From assembly GCA_028222445.1 (NCBI GenBank), contig JAOISU010000010.1, forward strand, positions 1 to 24,491: a stretch of DNA of 24,491 bases, written 5' to 3'. A program made the position numbers and the translations under genes. Source of the stretch: Candidatus Pelagibacter sp. Lineage in GTDB: Bacteria > Pseudomonadota > Alphaproteobacteria > Pelagibacterales > Pelagibacteraceae. Shown one piece after another: positions 16,025-24,491 of this stretch. Each line of letters begins with the position of its first letter. The stretch's first letter is position 1. The notes below the pieces were generated by a model. The model was given only the letters and a program-made list of their open reading frames with translations, ran no database searches and was not told the origin of the DNA.

Positions 16025-17293
16025 ATGAATATACAAGAACTTAAACTAAAATCATCTGAACAACTAATTACACAAGCAGAAGAGCTTGGAATTGAAAATG
16101 CGAGCACACTTAGAAAGCAAGAAATATTATTTGCTATACTAAAAAAAGTTGCAGAAAAAGAGGAAATTACTGGTGCAGGTGTTTTGCAATTATTACAAGA
16201 CGGTTTTGGTTTTTTAAGAGCCATGGAATCAAATTATTTAGCTGGTCCCGACGATATATATGTTAGTCCAAGTCAAATAAGAAAGTTTGGTTTAAGAACG
16301 GGCGATACTGTTGAGGGTCCTGTTAGAGCACCAAAAGAAGGTGAAAGGTATTTTGCATTATTGCAGGTTAGTAAAATAAATTTTGAAGAACCTGAAAAGG
16401 CTCGTCATAAAATTGCTTTTGATAACCTAACACCTCTCTACCCAGATCAACAAATGGTCATGGAAATTGAAACAACTAAAATAGAAAAAAAACCAGACTT
16501 AACACCAAGATTAATCGATCTTGTAAGTCCAATAGGCAAAGGTCAAAGATCAATTATTATTTCACCTCCTAAAGCTGGTAAAACTATGATTTTACAAAGC
16601 ATAGCAAATTCTATCGCAAAAAATTATCCAGAAAGCTATTTAATGGTTTTGTTAATTGATGAAAGACCAGAGGAAGTGACAGACATGCAGAGAACAGTTA
16701 AGGGTGAAGTAATAAGTTCGACGTTTGACGAGCCCGCTTCAAGACATGTTGCTGTTGCCGAAATGGTTATTGAAAAAGCAAAAAGACTTACAGAACATAA
16801 AAAAGATGTGGTTATTTTATTAGACTCAATTACTAGACTAGGCAGAGCCTATAACGCAGTAATTCCAAGCTCTGGAAAAGTTTTAACAGGTGGTGTTGAT
16901 GCGAACGCGTTACAAAGACCAAAAAGATTTTTTGGAGCAGCTAGAAATATTGAAGAAGGTGGATCTTTAACAATTATCTCAACTGCTTTAATTGATACCG
17001 GTTCAAGAATGGATGAAGTAATTTTTGAAGAATTTAAAGGAACAGGAAATAGTGAAACAGTACTTGATAGAAAAATTGCTGACAAAAGAATTTATCCTGC
17101 AATTGATATAACTAAATCTGGAACAAGAAGAGAAGAATTGCTTTTTAATAAAGATGATCTTTCAAAAATGAATGTTCTAAGAAGAATTATTGCTCCAATG
17201 GGGACCATGGATGCAATTGAATTTATCAATTCAAAACTTAAAGAAACAAAAAGTAACTCAGATTTCTTTAATTCGATGAACAAACCTGCTTAG
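16025..17293 (+). CDS. rho: Transcription termination factor Rho
   Basis: Rho is the hexameric RNA helicase that terminates transcription of untranslated RNA. The 422-residue protein has the full set: an N-terminal helical domain that opens [15 protein letters not shown], the RNA-binding RNP1 segment GFGFLRA (60-66), Walker A PPKAGKT (181-187), Walker B VVILLD (262-267), and the [11 protein letters not shown] segment (213-223). It has no large extra insertion domain. Length matches E. coli (419). It follows hemJ with a 67-base gap. The stop TAG overlaps the reversed stop of the convergent sulfotransferase gene (shared bases 17290-17293), so there is no space for an intrinsic terminator after it. 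Confidence 0.98.
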   Translation: MNIQELKLKSSEQLITQAEELGIENASTLRKQEILFAILKKVAEKEEITGAGVLQLLQDGFGFLRAMESNYLAGPDDIYVSPSQIRKFGLRTGDTVEGPVRAPKEGERYFALLQVSKINFEEPEKARHKIAFDNLTPLYPDQQMVMEIETTKIEKKPDLTPRLIDLVSPIGKGQRSIIISPPKAGKTMILQSIANSIAKNYPESYLMVLLIDERPEEVTDMQRTVKGEVISSTFDEPASRHVAVAEMVIEKAKRLTEHKKDVVILLDSITRLGRAYNAVIPSSGKVLTGGVDANALQRPKRFFGAARNIEEGGSLTIISTALIDTGSRMDEVIFEEFKGTGNSETVLDRKIADKRIYPAIDITKSGTRREELLFNKDDLSKMNVLRRIIAPMGTMDAIEFINSKLKETKSNSDFFNSMNKPA

Positions 17294-18825
17294 GATTCTA
17301 GAACTTTTTTTAATTCACTTAGCTCTGCCGAGTAATTTTTCCATTTCTCGACAGATGATTTATATAGGGGCTGTCTTACCTGAGCCAGACTTGCAGTAGA
17401 TACAGATTTTTTATTTTCATGAAAATTTAGACAATTTTCGTCCCAATCCAAGTTACAAAACTTCAAGAGCTTTTTAGTATTAGTGGTTTTGTCACCAACT
17501 AAATCTTCATAGACTAAATCAAATATATTATTTTCAGAGTTTTTTTTCCAAAACCGCATTATGTCATCATAAGCTTTATAAAAATTTGCTAAATCATTAA
17601 AATCATAAGTAAAATGCATTAATTTTGATCCAAAAGTGTTTTTATAATTAGACCAACATATGTCCATGGCATTCCTCCTGCAGTGAATGATTTTTGAGTC
17701 TGGAAACATTAATTTAATAAACCCTATCCATTTAAAATTTAAAGGAGCTTTGTCTATAAGATATTCCTTTTTATTTTCAAAAATATTGATTTTTTCCAAA
17801 TAACTTTCTCTGGCTTTCTCTAGATTATTGTTACTTAAATCAATCTCACCATTTTTTTCTATGAGTTCATTTTCGATAGCTTCTTTTAAAAAATTAAGTT
17901 CGCCTGCGCCATATACGTTTTTATGTGATGAAAGAATTTGCTCAGTAAGAGTTGTACCTGATCTTGGCATGCCCAAAACAAAAATCATTTTTTGCCCCTT
18001 GTTGTTCAAGGGTTTAATTTCTTTGTTTTCAAAACATTTTTTGATTTTATCAAAAAACATTTTTTCATTTTCAAAATTATAATTTATTTTTTTTTTATAA
18101 AGCTCATTACCATTTTTATAAAAAAGAAATGATTTTTTAAAATTGCCAATATCTTCATGTGCCTTACCGAGAGCAAAGTTTAATCTTTGTTTGCTATCCA
18201 CATCAATATTTTTTACTAATTTTTCTTCCATAACTTTAATATGATTGTCACCTAAATTATATTTATGAATCAAACTTATAGATTTGTCTGCAATAGTGTA
18301 GTTAGGATCAATTTCCAAAATATCTTCATATATTTTTTTTGCTTCCAAAAATTTTCCTGATTGTTCGTAATACCCCGCCAAAGAAACCATTGCAGGGATT
18401 ATTTTATTGTTTATTTCTAATGCTTTAATAAATAGATATTTGGCTTCTTCATTTTTATTTTGTTTATTTTTTAAGTTTCCTAAATTTACTAAAGGGTCTG
18501 GAAAATTAGGATTAAGTTTTATAGCTTTATTATAATATTCTTCTGCCAACTTATAATCACTTAAGCTTGCAAAAGTTAAGCCAAGATTATTTAACACATT
18601 AATATTTTTTGGTTGTTTTTTTAATATCTTTAACAACAATTCTTTAGATTTAGCATGTTCATTTATTGAATTATATGCCAGAGAAGTAAGGTTGTATAAA
18701 ATTGCCTGGTCAGGAAACTTCTTTATTAATAAATTTCCCTTATAAATTAATTCATCATAGCGTCTGCCGCTATACATGTTTATCATAATTGAAATTTGTT
18801 TTTTTAAATATTCAATATTGTCCAT
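17290..18825 (-). CDS. TPR-repeat sulfotransferase-family protein
   Basis: A 511-residue protein with tetratricopeptide repeats at the N terminus and a PAPS-dependent sulfotransferase domain at the C terminus. TPR helices run from about residue 10 to 245, with clear repeats near 75-110 and 145-180. The sulfotransferase part carries the 5'-phosphosulfate loop PRSGTTL (287-293) and the 3'-phosphate-binding segment [11 protein letters not shown] (383-393), ending with a KNYSAEL-type tail. The acceptor is unknown; homologues of this domain layout may sulfate proteins, glycans or small molecules. It is the only leftward gene between hemE and the right edge, inserted between rho and mnmE. There is no membrane segment or signal peptide. 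Composition is like its neighbours, so recent transfer is not shown. Confidence 0.88.
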   Translation of the reverse strand: MDNIEYLKKQISIMINMYSGRRYDELIYKGNLLIKKFPDQAILYNLTSLAYNSINEHAKSKELLLKILKKQPKNINVLNNLGLTFASLSDYKLAEEYYNKAIKLNPNFPDPLVNLGNLKNKQNKNEEAKYLFIKALEINNKIIPAMVSLAGYYEQSGKFLEAKKIYEDILEIDPNYTIADKSISLIHKYNLGDNHIKVMEEKLVKNIDVDSKQRLNFALGKAHEDIGNFKKSFLFYKNGNELYKKKINYNFENEKMFFDKIKKCFENKEIKPLNNKGQKMIFVLGMPRSGTTLTEQILSSHKNVYGAGELNFLKEAIENELIEKNGEIDLSNNNLEKARESYLEKINIFENKKEYLIDKAPLNFKWIGFIKLMFPDSKIIHCRRNAMDICWSNYKNTFGSKLMHFTYDFNDLANFYKAYDDIMRFWKKNSENNIFDLVYEDLVGDKTTNTKKLLKFCNLDWDENCLNFHENKKSVSTASLAQVRQPLYKSSVEKWKNYSAELSELKKVLES

Positions 18826-18900
18826 AAATACTTTTTAATTTAATTACAAAAGATTAGAAATGAAATAGTATAAAATTTTAAAGAAGTATAAATTAAATTT

Positions 18901-20232
18901 ATGACTATATTTGCTTTGTCTACTGGACCCGGAATTTCTGGAATAGCAATTGTTAGGATTTCAGGAGAAGACACTATAAAAGTAATCAAATTACTAACTA
19001 ATGCTTCAATCCCTGAACCTAGGGTTGCTACATTGAGAAAAATCAACAAAATCAACACTTCTGAACTTATAGATGAGGGCATTATACTATGGTTTCCTGG
19101 TCCTGACAGCTACACAGGCGAAGATATGGCTGAATTTCATATACATGGCAGTAAGGCTGTGATCGACGCCCTACATTCCTCTATATCTCAAATTGAAAAT
19201 TGCCGTTTAGCTGAACCTGGTGAATTTACAAAGCTAGCATTTCAAAATGGAAAAATAAATTTACTTAAAGCCGAGAGTATAGCTGATTTAATTTCAGCTG
19301 AGACTGAAATCCAAAGACAGCAAGCAGTAAAAATAATGGACGGTCAATCATCCAAAACATTTAATAATCTGCGGACAAAGCTTTTAAAAATTTTATCAAA
19401 TATTGAAGCAAAGATAGATTTTCCCGATGAAGATTTGCCACAAGATATTCTAAACAATACAAAAAAAATTTCTAGCGAAGTTATTTTAAGTATTAAAAAA
19501 ATTTTAAATGATCAAAGAGTTGGAGAAAGAATTAGAGAAGGTTTTAAGATAGCAATTATAGGACCAACAAATGCTGGAAAATCCAGTTTGTTAAATCTTC
19601 TTTCAAATAGAGATGTTGCAATAGTATCTGAGATAGCAGGAACCACAAGAGATGTAATAGAAACACACCTAAATATTGAAGGGTATCCAGTTGTGGTTTC
19701 TGATACAGCAGGAATTAGAGACTCAAAAAATGAAATTGAGAAAAAAGGAATAAAGTTAGCTCTTGATAACGCGGAAAATGCAGACCTAAAATTAATCATT
19801 ATAGATGCTAAAAGTACTGATTTTAAAGGAGTTTTGAAGGAATTGTTGGATGAAAAAGCAATACTTGTTGTTAATAAGTCTGATCTTTTAAAAGAAGATT
19901 TAAGTTCTGAAATAAAAAATTTCGAGCATGTTTTAATTTCAGTAAAAAATAATTTTAACGTAGAAGATTTAATTATAAAAATTAAAAACAAATTAAAAAA
20001 TAAATTTATAACAAGTGAAGATATTTTAATTACTCGAGAAAGACACAGGCAACATCTTGAGAAATGTTTGAACTATTTGAAAAGATTTGAAGAAAAAAAT
20101 GAAGCACAAGATTTTGATAAAGCAGCAGAAGATATTCGTTTAGCAACTCGTCACTTAGGAATGATTGTTGGAAAAGTTGATGTAGAGGAGATATTAGGTA
20201 GTATTTTCAACGATTTTTGCATCGGCAAGTAA
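18901..20232 (+). CDS. mnmE: tRNA modification GTPase MnmE (TrmE)
   Basis: MnmE, with MnmG, makes the carboxymethylaminomethyl modification at the wobble uridine of certain tRNAs. The 443-residue protein has the N-terminal folate-binding domain opening IFALSTGPG, the G1 loop GPTNAGKS (221-228), EIAGTTRD (244-251), G3 DTAG (268-271) and G4 NKSD (325-328). It ends FCIGK, with the C-terminal cysteine required for activity. Its partner mnmG is the next gene, 165 bases on. It diverges from the sulfotransferase gene with a 75-base gap. Confidence 0.97.
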   Translation: MTIFALSTGPGISGIAIVRISGEDTIKVIKLLTNASIPEPRVATLRKINKINTSELIDEGIILWFPGPDSYTGEDMAEFHIHGSKAVIDALHSSISQIENCRLAEPGEFTKLAFQNGKINLLKAESIADLISAETEIQRQQAVKIMDGQSSKTFNNLRTKLLKILSNIEAKIDFPDEDLPQDILNNTKKISSEVILSIKKILNDQRVGERIREGFKIAIIGPTNAGKSSLLNLLSNRDVAIVSEIAGTTRDVIETHLNIEGYPVVVSDTAGIRDSKNEIEKKGIKLALDNAENADLKLIIIDAKSTDFKGVLKELLDEKAILVVNKSDLLKEDLSSEIKNFEHVLISVKNNFNVEDLIIKIKNKLKNKFITSEDILITRERHRQHLEKCLNYLKRFEEKNEAQDFDKAAEDIRLATRHLGMIVGKVDVEEILGSIFNDFCIGK

Positions 20233-20246
20233 CCACCATTTAACTG

Positions 20247-20265
20247 GCATTTTTAATGCATTTTT
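20247..20265 (+). terminator. Weak intrinsic terminator candidate after mnmE
   Basis: GCATT and AATGC form a five-base stem around a three-T loop, followed by an A and five T residues. The stem is short and mostly A/T, so termination would be weak. It starts 15 bases after the mnmE stop. Confidence 0.3.
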
Positions 20266-20371
20266 GTAATTTTTGTTGATAAATATAACTAATTTGACGA
20301 TTTTAATCACAAAAACATAGCGACAATTGTTCTAATAAGAATTTATTAAAAAATACTGTCTGCTTGTAAAT

Positions 20372-20390
20372 ATTTATATCAGTTATAAAT
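20372..20390. repeat. Inverted repeat immediately upstream of mnmG
   Basis: Perfect seven-base arms ATTTATA and TATAAAT flank TCAGT, ending seven bases before the mnmG ATG. It could be a dimeric regulator site or an RNA hairpin near the ribosome binding region. All-A/T arms arise readily by chance in this composition. Confidence 0.35.
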
Positions 20391-20397
20391 TTAACTT

Positions 20398-22269
20398 ATG
20401 AAAAATGATCTTTCATTTGAGGTAGTAGTTATTGGAGGAGGCCATGCTGGTTGTGAAGCTGCGGCTGCGGCTGCGCGTCTTGGAGTTAATACTGCTCTAT
20501 TTACTCATAAGATTGAAACGATTGGTGAGATGTCGTGTAACCCTGCAATTGGAGGGCTTGGAAAAGGTCATCTTGTTAGAGAGATCGATGCTCTTGATGG
20601 TTTGATGGGAGAGATTGCAGATAAATCAGGAATTCAATTTAGATTATTAAATAGGAGCAGAGGTCCAGCCGTTCAAGGACCTAGAACTCAATCAGATAGA
20701 TCACTTTATCGTAAATATATGCAAAAAAAACTGCTAAACTATTGTAATTTAACAGTTTTTTCAGATCCTGTAATAAGATTTGTTTTTGATAAAAATACTA
20801 TAAAAGGATTTGAAACAAAATCTGGTAAAAAAGTTTCATGTAACAAATTAATATTAACAACGGGAACTTTTCTAAATGGATTGATACATATTGGTGATGA
20901 AAGAGTGCCAGCTGGAAGGTATGATGAGAAACCATCGACAGGATTAAGCGAACAGTTAGAGAAATATAAATTTAAGATCGGAAGATTAAAGACCGGAACA
21001 CCTCCTCGGCTTGACTCAAGAACAATTAATTATGAAAATTTAGAAGAACAATTTGCTGATCAGGATCCATATTTCTTTTCTTTCTTAACAAAAAAAAATA
21101 TTAATAAGCAAGTTTCATGCAGGATGACCTACACCAATGAAAGAGTACATAAAATTATTCAAAAAAATTTAAAAAAAAGTGCCATGTATTCTGGTAGCAT
21201 ACAAGGAGTTGGTCCTAGGTATTGTCCATCAATAGAGGATAAGATAGTAAAGTTTGCTGATAAAGATCGGCATCAAATATATTTAGAGCCAGAGGGACTA
21301 AATGATCACACTATATACCCAAATGGTATCTCTACTTCTTTGCCAAAGGAAGTACAGCAAGAAATATGTAATAATATCAATGGTTTAGAAAATGTTAAAA
21401 TAATTAGACCTGGATATGCTATAGAATACGATTATATAGATCCAAGAGAACTATTTTTGACGCTTGAAACAAAAAAAATACAAAATTTATATCTTGCAGG
21501 ACAAATTAATGGAACTACAGGTTACGAGGAAGCGGCAGCTCAAGGACTAATTGCCGGAATAAATGCTGCTCTATCTTTTAAAAATGAGGAACCTTTTATT
21601 CTTGATAGATCTGATGCATATATAGGTGTTATGATAGATGACCTTATAACCAAAGGTGTAGCTGAGCCATATAGAATGTTTACCTCTAGAGCAGAGTATA
21701 GACTTACTCTAAGAGCTGACAATGCTGATCAAAGATTAACTAGAAAAGGAATTTTTATTGGTTTAATAAGCAAATTGAGAAAAGAACTATTTGAGGATAA
21801 GTCAAAAAAATTAGAAATAATAGTGAATAAAATGTCAGAATTATTAATTTCACCAAATAAAATAAAGAATTTCGGAATAAATATAGCTCAAGATGGAGTT
21901 TTAAGAAAATCAAATGAAATTTTATCTCAGAAAGGAGTGAATATGAAAAAAATTAGAGAAATATGGCCAGATATTCCTTTTTTTGATAATAAAATTGATG
22001 AACAAGTTGAAATTAATGCTCATTATATGGGTTATTTAAAAAAGCAAAAATCAGATATTTTGGCCTTTAAAAGAGATGAAAATTTAACTATCCCTGAGGA
22101 AATTAACTACGATAAGCTATCAGGGCTCTCAAATGAGGTAAAATCAAAGTTTAAGCAAATTAGACCCAAAACTATGGGGCAAGCTCTTAGAATTGACGGG
22201 ATAACTCCAGCAGCTGTATATATTTTGTTGTCACACGTTAAAAGAAAGTCTATTAAGCTTATAGCTTAA
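20398..22269 (+). CDS. mnmG: tRNA uridine 5-carboxymethylaminomethyl modification enzyme MnmG (GidA)
   Basis: MnmG is the FAD-dependent partner of MnmE in wobble-uridine modification. The 623-residue protein begins with the FAD-binding loop [13 protein letters not shown] (GGGHAG at 13-18), then [26 protein letters not shown], both strongly conserved. The second flavin-side segment [16 protein letters not shown] lies near residue 365, and a helical C-terminal domain that binds MnmE follows. Length is standard (about 620-630). The stop TAA shares one base with the rsmG start. mnmG-rsmG-parA-parB is the classic origin-proximal cluster. Confidence 0.98.
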   Translation: MKNDLSFEVVVIGGGHAGCEAAAAAARLGVNTALFTHKIETIGEMSCNPAIGGLGKGHLVREIDALDGLMGEIADKSGIQFRLLNRSRGPAVQGPRTQSDRSLYRKYMQKKLLNYCNLTVFSDPVIRFVFDKNTIKGFETKSGKKVSCNKLILTTGTFLNGLIHIGDERVPAGRYDEKPSTGLSEQLEKYKFKIGRLKTGTPPRLDSRTINYENLEEQFADQDPYFFSFLTKKNINKQVSCRMTYTNERVHKIIQKNLKKSAMYSGSIQGVGPRYCPSIEDKIVKFADKDRHQIYLEPEGLNDHTIYPNGISTSLPKEVQQEICNNINGLENVKIIRPGYAIEYDYIDPRELFLTLETKKIQNLYLAGQINGTTGYEEAAAQGLIAGINAALSFKNEEPFILDRSDAYIGVMIDDLITKGVAEPYRMFTSRAEYRLTLRADNADQRLTRKGIFIGLISKLRKELFEDKSKKLEIIVNKMSELLISPNKIKNFGINIAQDGVLRKSNEILSQKGVNMKKIREIWPDIPFFDNKIDEQVEINAHYMGYLKKQKSDILAFKRDENLTIPEEINYDKLSGLSNEVKSKFKQIRPKTMGQALRIDGITPAAVYILLSHVKRKSIKLIA

Positions 22270-22907
22270 TGGAAGAAATTTTAGATAAATATCCACTATT
22301 AAAATATCAAAATGTTTCACGTGAAACTTGTGTCGATTTTGAAAAATTTATTATTGAAATAAAAAAAAGAAATGAAGAAATTAACCTAATAAGCAAAGAA
22401 ACCTCAGAAAAAGACATAATAAGGCATAGACATATATCAGATTCAGCTCAAATACTTGATTTTATTGATTTAAATAATAATATTATTACTGATATAGGAT
22501 CAGGAGCTGGTTTTCCAGGGATAATAGTATCGATTCTGGTCAAAAACTTAAAAAAAAAGATAAAAGTTAACTTGTATGAAAAAAGCCATCATAAGAGTGC
22601 TTTTTTAAGAAAAATGTCTAGAGAATTAAAATTAGAAACAGAAGTAATACAAAAAAACATTTTTGAGATAAAAAATATAAATTCAGGTACAATAATGGCA
22701 AGAGCATTTAAGCCCTTACCAATAGTTTTAGAATTAGTTCACAAAAATTTTAATAATTATAAAAATTTAATTTTATTTATGGGTAAAAATGGTGAAAAAA
22801 CTTTAGAGGACACTTTAAAAATTTGGGATTTTGATTTTGAAAAAAAAAAAAGTATCACAAGTCAAGATTCATTTTTATTAAACATAAAAAATATTAAAAA
22901 AAAATAG
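22269..22907 (+). CDS. rsmG: 16S rRNA m7G527 methyltransferase RsmG (GidB)
   Basis: RsmG methylates G527 of 16S rRNA at N7 using S-adenosylmethionine; loss can give low-level streptomycin resistance in other bacteria. The 212-residue protein has the SAM-binding loop GSGAGFPG (77-84) and a central ARAFKPLP segment. Near the N terminus the residues NVSRET (15-20) are encoded by a near-perfect parS site (22313-22328), so this stretch serves both protein and chromosome segregation. Length matches the family (about 200-215). It overlaps mnmG by one base and abuts parA with no spacer. Confidence 0.95.
   Translation: MEEILDKYPLLKYQNVSRETCVDFEKFIIEIKKRNEEINLISKETSEKDIIRHRHISDSAQILDFIDLNNNIITDIGSGAGFPGIIVSILVKNLKKKIKVNLYEKSHHKSAFLRKMSRELKLETEVIQKNIFEIKNINSGTIMARAFKPLPIVLELVHKNFNNYKNLILFMGKNGEKTLEDTLKIWDFDFEKKKSITSQDSFLLNIKNIKKK
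22313..22328. promoter_or_regulatory. parS centromere site (15 of 16 match)
   Basis: TGTTTCACGTGAAACT matches the consensus parS TGTTTCACGTGAAACA at 15 of 16 positions; only the last base differs. ParB binds parS and spreads to form the partition complex. It lies inside rsmG, about 1.4 kb before parB and about 8.9 kb from the centre of the putative origin. I saw no other such site in the window. Confidence 0.9.
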
Positions 22908-23702
22908 ATGCAAATTATATCTGTTATAAATCAAAAGGGTGGGGTAGGAAAAACTACAACTGTAATTAATCTTGCTGCAGGATTGGCTCAAAAAGAAAAA
23001 AAAGTTTTAATTATTGATCTTGATCCACAAGGTAATGCTACAACAGGACTTGGTTTGTCAAATTTAGAAAATTCTAATGAAACAATTTATGCTGTTCTCA
23101 ATGGTTCTAAGTCAATTTCTAATGTTATTAAAAAAACAAACTATCAAAATTTAGATGTAGTAACTTCAAATGTTGATTTGTCTGGTTTAGAGGTTGAGAC
23201 TGCAGGAGATAGTAAGCGAGCCTTTATTTTGAAAGGCGAATTGACCGCTTATTTAAATGATTTTAGAGGGCAGTATGATTATATCCTAATTGATTGTCCC
23301 CCATCACTAAGTCTGCTCACTGTTATGGCTTTAGTCTCATCTAACTCATTAGTTGTTCCATTGCAGACTGAGTTTTTTGCGCTAGAGGGATTAACGCAAC
23401 TAATGAAAACAATAGAAAGGATAAAAGCAAATTTAAATCCTGAATTAAGTATTAGAGGAATTCTTTTAACGATGTACGATAAAAGAAATAAATTATCTTC
23501 TCAAGTTGAAAAGGAAGCAAGAGATTTTTTTAATGATAAAGTTTATTTAACAGTCATCCCTCGAAACGTAAGATTGTCCGAAGCCCCATCTCATGGCATG
23601 CCAGTCCTAATTTATGATAAATCTTGTCCAGGAAGCAAGTCATACTTTAGTTTTACTGATGAATTTATTAATCAAGAAGAAACAATTGGGAGTGCTGCAT
23701 AA
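22908..23702 (+). CDS. parA: Chromosome partitioning ATPase ParA
   Basis: ParA is the Walker-type ATPase that moves the ParB-parS complex and so the origin region after replication. The 264-residue protein starts directly at the family opening (IISVINQKGGVGKTTT), with the deviant Walker A KGGVGKTT at 10-17 and its signature lysine. The PQGNATTGLG segment and the Walker B region YILIDCPPSLSLLT follow. It is the short chromosomal type without an N-terminal DNA-binding domain. It abuts rsmG, and its stop shares one base with the parB ATG, so both proteins should be made from one message. Confidence 0.97.
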   Translation: MQIISVINQKGGVGKTTTVINLAAGLAQKEKKVLIIDLDPQGNATTGLGLSNLENSNETIYAVLNGSKSISNVIKKTNYQNLDVVTSNVDLSGLEVETAGDSKRAFILKGELTAYLNDFRGQYDYILIDCPPSLSLLTVMALVSSNSLVVPLQTEFFALEGLTQLMKTIERIKANLNPELSIRGILLTMYDKRNKLSSQVEKEARDFFNDKVYLTVIPRNVRLSEAPSHGMPVLIYDKSCPGSKSYFSFTDEFINQEETIGSAA

Positions 23703-24491
23703 TGGATGCAAATAAAATTAAGAAAGGATTAGGCAGAGGATTATCTTCATTAATAGGCGAAACAAAGACAGATGTTAATATCAACAAATTGTCCATTAGT
23801 GATTTAGTGAGCAACAAATTTCAGCCTAGGAAAATTTTTGATGAAGAAAATTTACAGGATTTAACAAATTCAATAAAAAAAAGAGGAATTATTCAGCCAA
23901 TAATTGTAAGAAAATCATCAGATAAAAGCTCAAAATATGAAATAATTGCCGGTGAACGTAGGTGGTTGGCTGCACAAAAAGCTGGTCTTCATGAAGTTCC
24001 AGTAGTAATTACAGATGTTGATGATTTAAAATCATTAGAGTTTGCAATTATTGAAAATGTTCAAAGAAATGATCTTAATGCACTAGAGGAGGCCCGAGGC
24101 TACCAAAGATTAATAGATGAATTTTCCTACAATCAAGAAAAAGTAGCTGAATTTATTGGAAAAAGTAGAACTCATATAACTAATTTTTTAAGATTACTTA
24201 CACTTCCAAATGCTGTCTTAAAATTGATAGAGACAAAAAAAATAAGTCCAGGGCATGCAAAAATTCTAGTAGGCCTTGATAATTCAGAATTTGTTGCAAA
24301 TAAAATAGTTGAAAAAAATCTTTCTGTTAGACAAGCAGAAAATTTTGTAAAAATTTTTAAGATAAAGAAACAATCTTTTAAAACACAACGTGACATTAAT
24401 TTACAATCTTTAGAAAACTCGGTTAGAGAAAAAATTGGTCTTAATGTTTTAATTAAGAATAAAAAAAATAATACTGGATCTCTTATTTTTG
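23702..24491 (+). CDS. parB: Chromosome partitioning protein ParB, N-terminal part (3' end outside window)
   Basis: ParB binds parS, loads as a CTP-gated clamp and spreads along DNA. The ATG at 23702 shares a base with the parA stop. The frame is open to the right edge, giving 263 visible residues. The N-terminal KKGLGRGLSSLIG is the usual ParA-interacting start, GERRWLAA (84-91) is the CTP-binding motif, ENVQRNDLNALEEA (118-131) follows, and the helix-turn-helix with VAEFIGKSRTHITNFLRLL (148-166) reads parS. The C-terminal dimerisation domain is mostly beyond the window. Confidence 0.96.
   Translation, partial: MDANKIKKGLGRGLSSLIGETKTDVNINKLSISDLVSNKFQPRKIFDEENLQDLTNSIKKRGIIQPIIVRKSSDKSSKYEIIAGERRWLAAQKAGLHEVPVVITDVDDLKSLEFAIIENVQRNDLNALEEARGYQRLIDEFSYNQEKVAEFIGKSRTHITNFLRLLTLPNAVLKLIETKKISPGHAKILVGLDNSEFVANKIVEKNLSVRQAENFVKIFKIKKQSFKTQRDINLQSLENSVREKIGLNVLIKNKKNNTGSLIF

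Larger units (their letters stand above)
20233..20397. other. Longer intergenic gap between mnmE and mnmG
   Basis: This 165-bp gap is large for the region. It holds a weak stem with a T-run (20247-20265), a DnaA-box-like minus-strand match at 20274-20282 (one mismatch), an ACAATTGT palindrome (20323-20330), a TAATAA/TTATTA inverted repeat (20333-20348) and a seven-base-arm inverted repeat just before mnmG (20372-20390). I see no small reading frame with support. It probably holds the mnmG promoter. Confidence 0.5.

Noticed and set aside
24172..24396. Leftward reading frame within parB
   Set aside because: It is antisense to a clearly conserved ParB helix-turn-helix region and downstream, and has no recognisable features of its own.

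Overview
The window is a gene-dense, very AT-rich stretch of bacterial chromosome with coding sequences packed end to end. Gene content and order point to a free-living alphaproteobacterium with a streamlined genome, most likely SAR11 (Pelagibacterales) or a close relative. The supporting clusters are ftsK-lolA, hisB-H-A-F-E, hslVU, timA-smr facing fxsA-secB, hemE-hemH-hemJ-rho and mnmE-mnmG-rsmG-parA-parB. A complete run of late histidine genes argues against an obligate intracellular Rickettsiales genome, the other obvious AT-rich choice. The taxonomic call is inference from gene order and composition.

Layout: (1) 1-2027, the end of ftsK (entering from the left edge) and a LolA-like lipoprotein chaperone. 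(2) 2032-5894, a leftward operon hisB-hisH-hisA-hisF-hisE, a HIT protein and a GNAT acetyltransferase, mostly with overlapping or abutting ends. (3) 5986-7868, the HslVU protease. (4) 7872-9778, an Smr-domain gene and timA leftward, fxsA and secB rightward. (5) 9771-13208, leftward dnaQ, coaE, aroE, maf and ppsR. (6) 13209-13493, the longest non-coding interval (285 bp), read here as the probable chromosomal replication origin: it lies beside hemE, carries DnaA-box-like sites and a 33-bp A/T-only tract, and genes diverge from it. (7) 13494-17293, hemE, hemH, hemJ and rho rightward. (8) 17290-18825, a TPR-sulfotransferase on the opposite strand. (9) 18901-24491, mnmE, mnmG, rsmG, parA and a right-truncated parB, with a near-perfect parS site inside the rsmG coding sequence.

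The genes mostly serve core functions: chromosome replication and segregation (probable oriC, parA, parB, parS, ftsK, dnaQ), tRNA and rRNA modification (mnmE, mnmG, rsmG), transcription termination (rho), the last heme steps (hemE, hemH, hemJ), histidine and shikimate synthesis, CoA synthesis, export and envelope work (secB, lolA, timA) and proteolysis (hslVU). I see no insertion sequence, prophage, CRISPR array, tRNA or rRNA. I did not find a new multi-gene system. The most interesting signals are the origin region with a DnaA box overlapping the likely hemE promoter, the parS embedded in rsmG, a cysteine pattern in ferrochelatase suggesting an Fe-S cluster, a G-free C-rich leader before rho, and the lone sulfotransferase inside the origin-proximal cluster.
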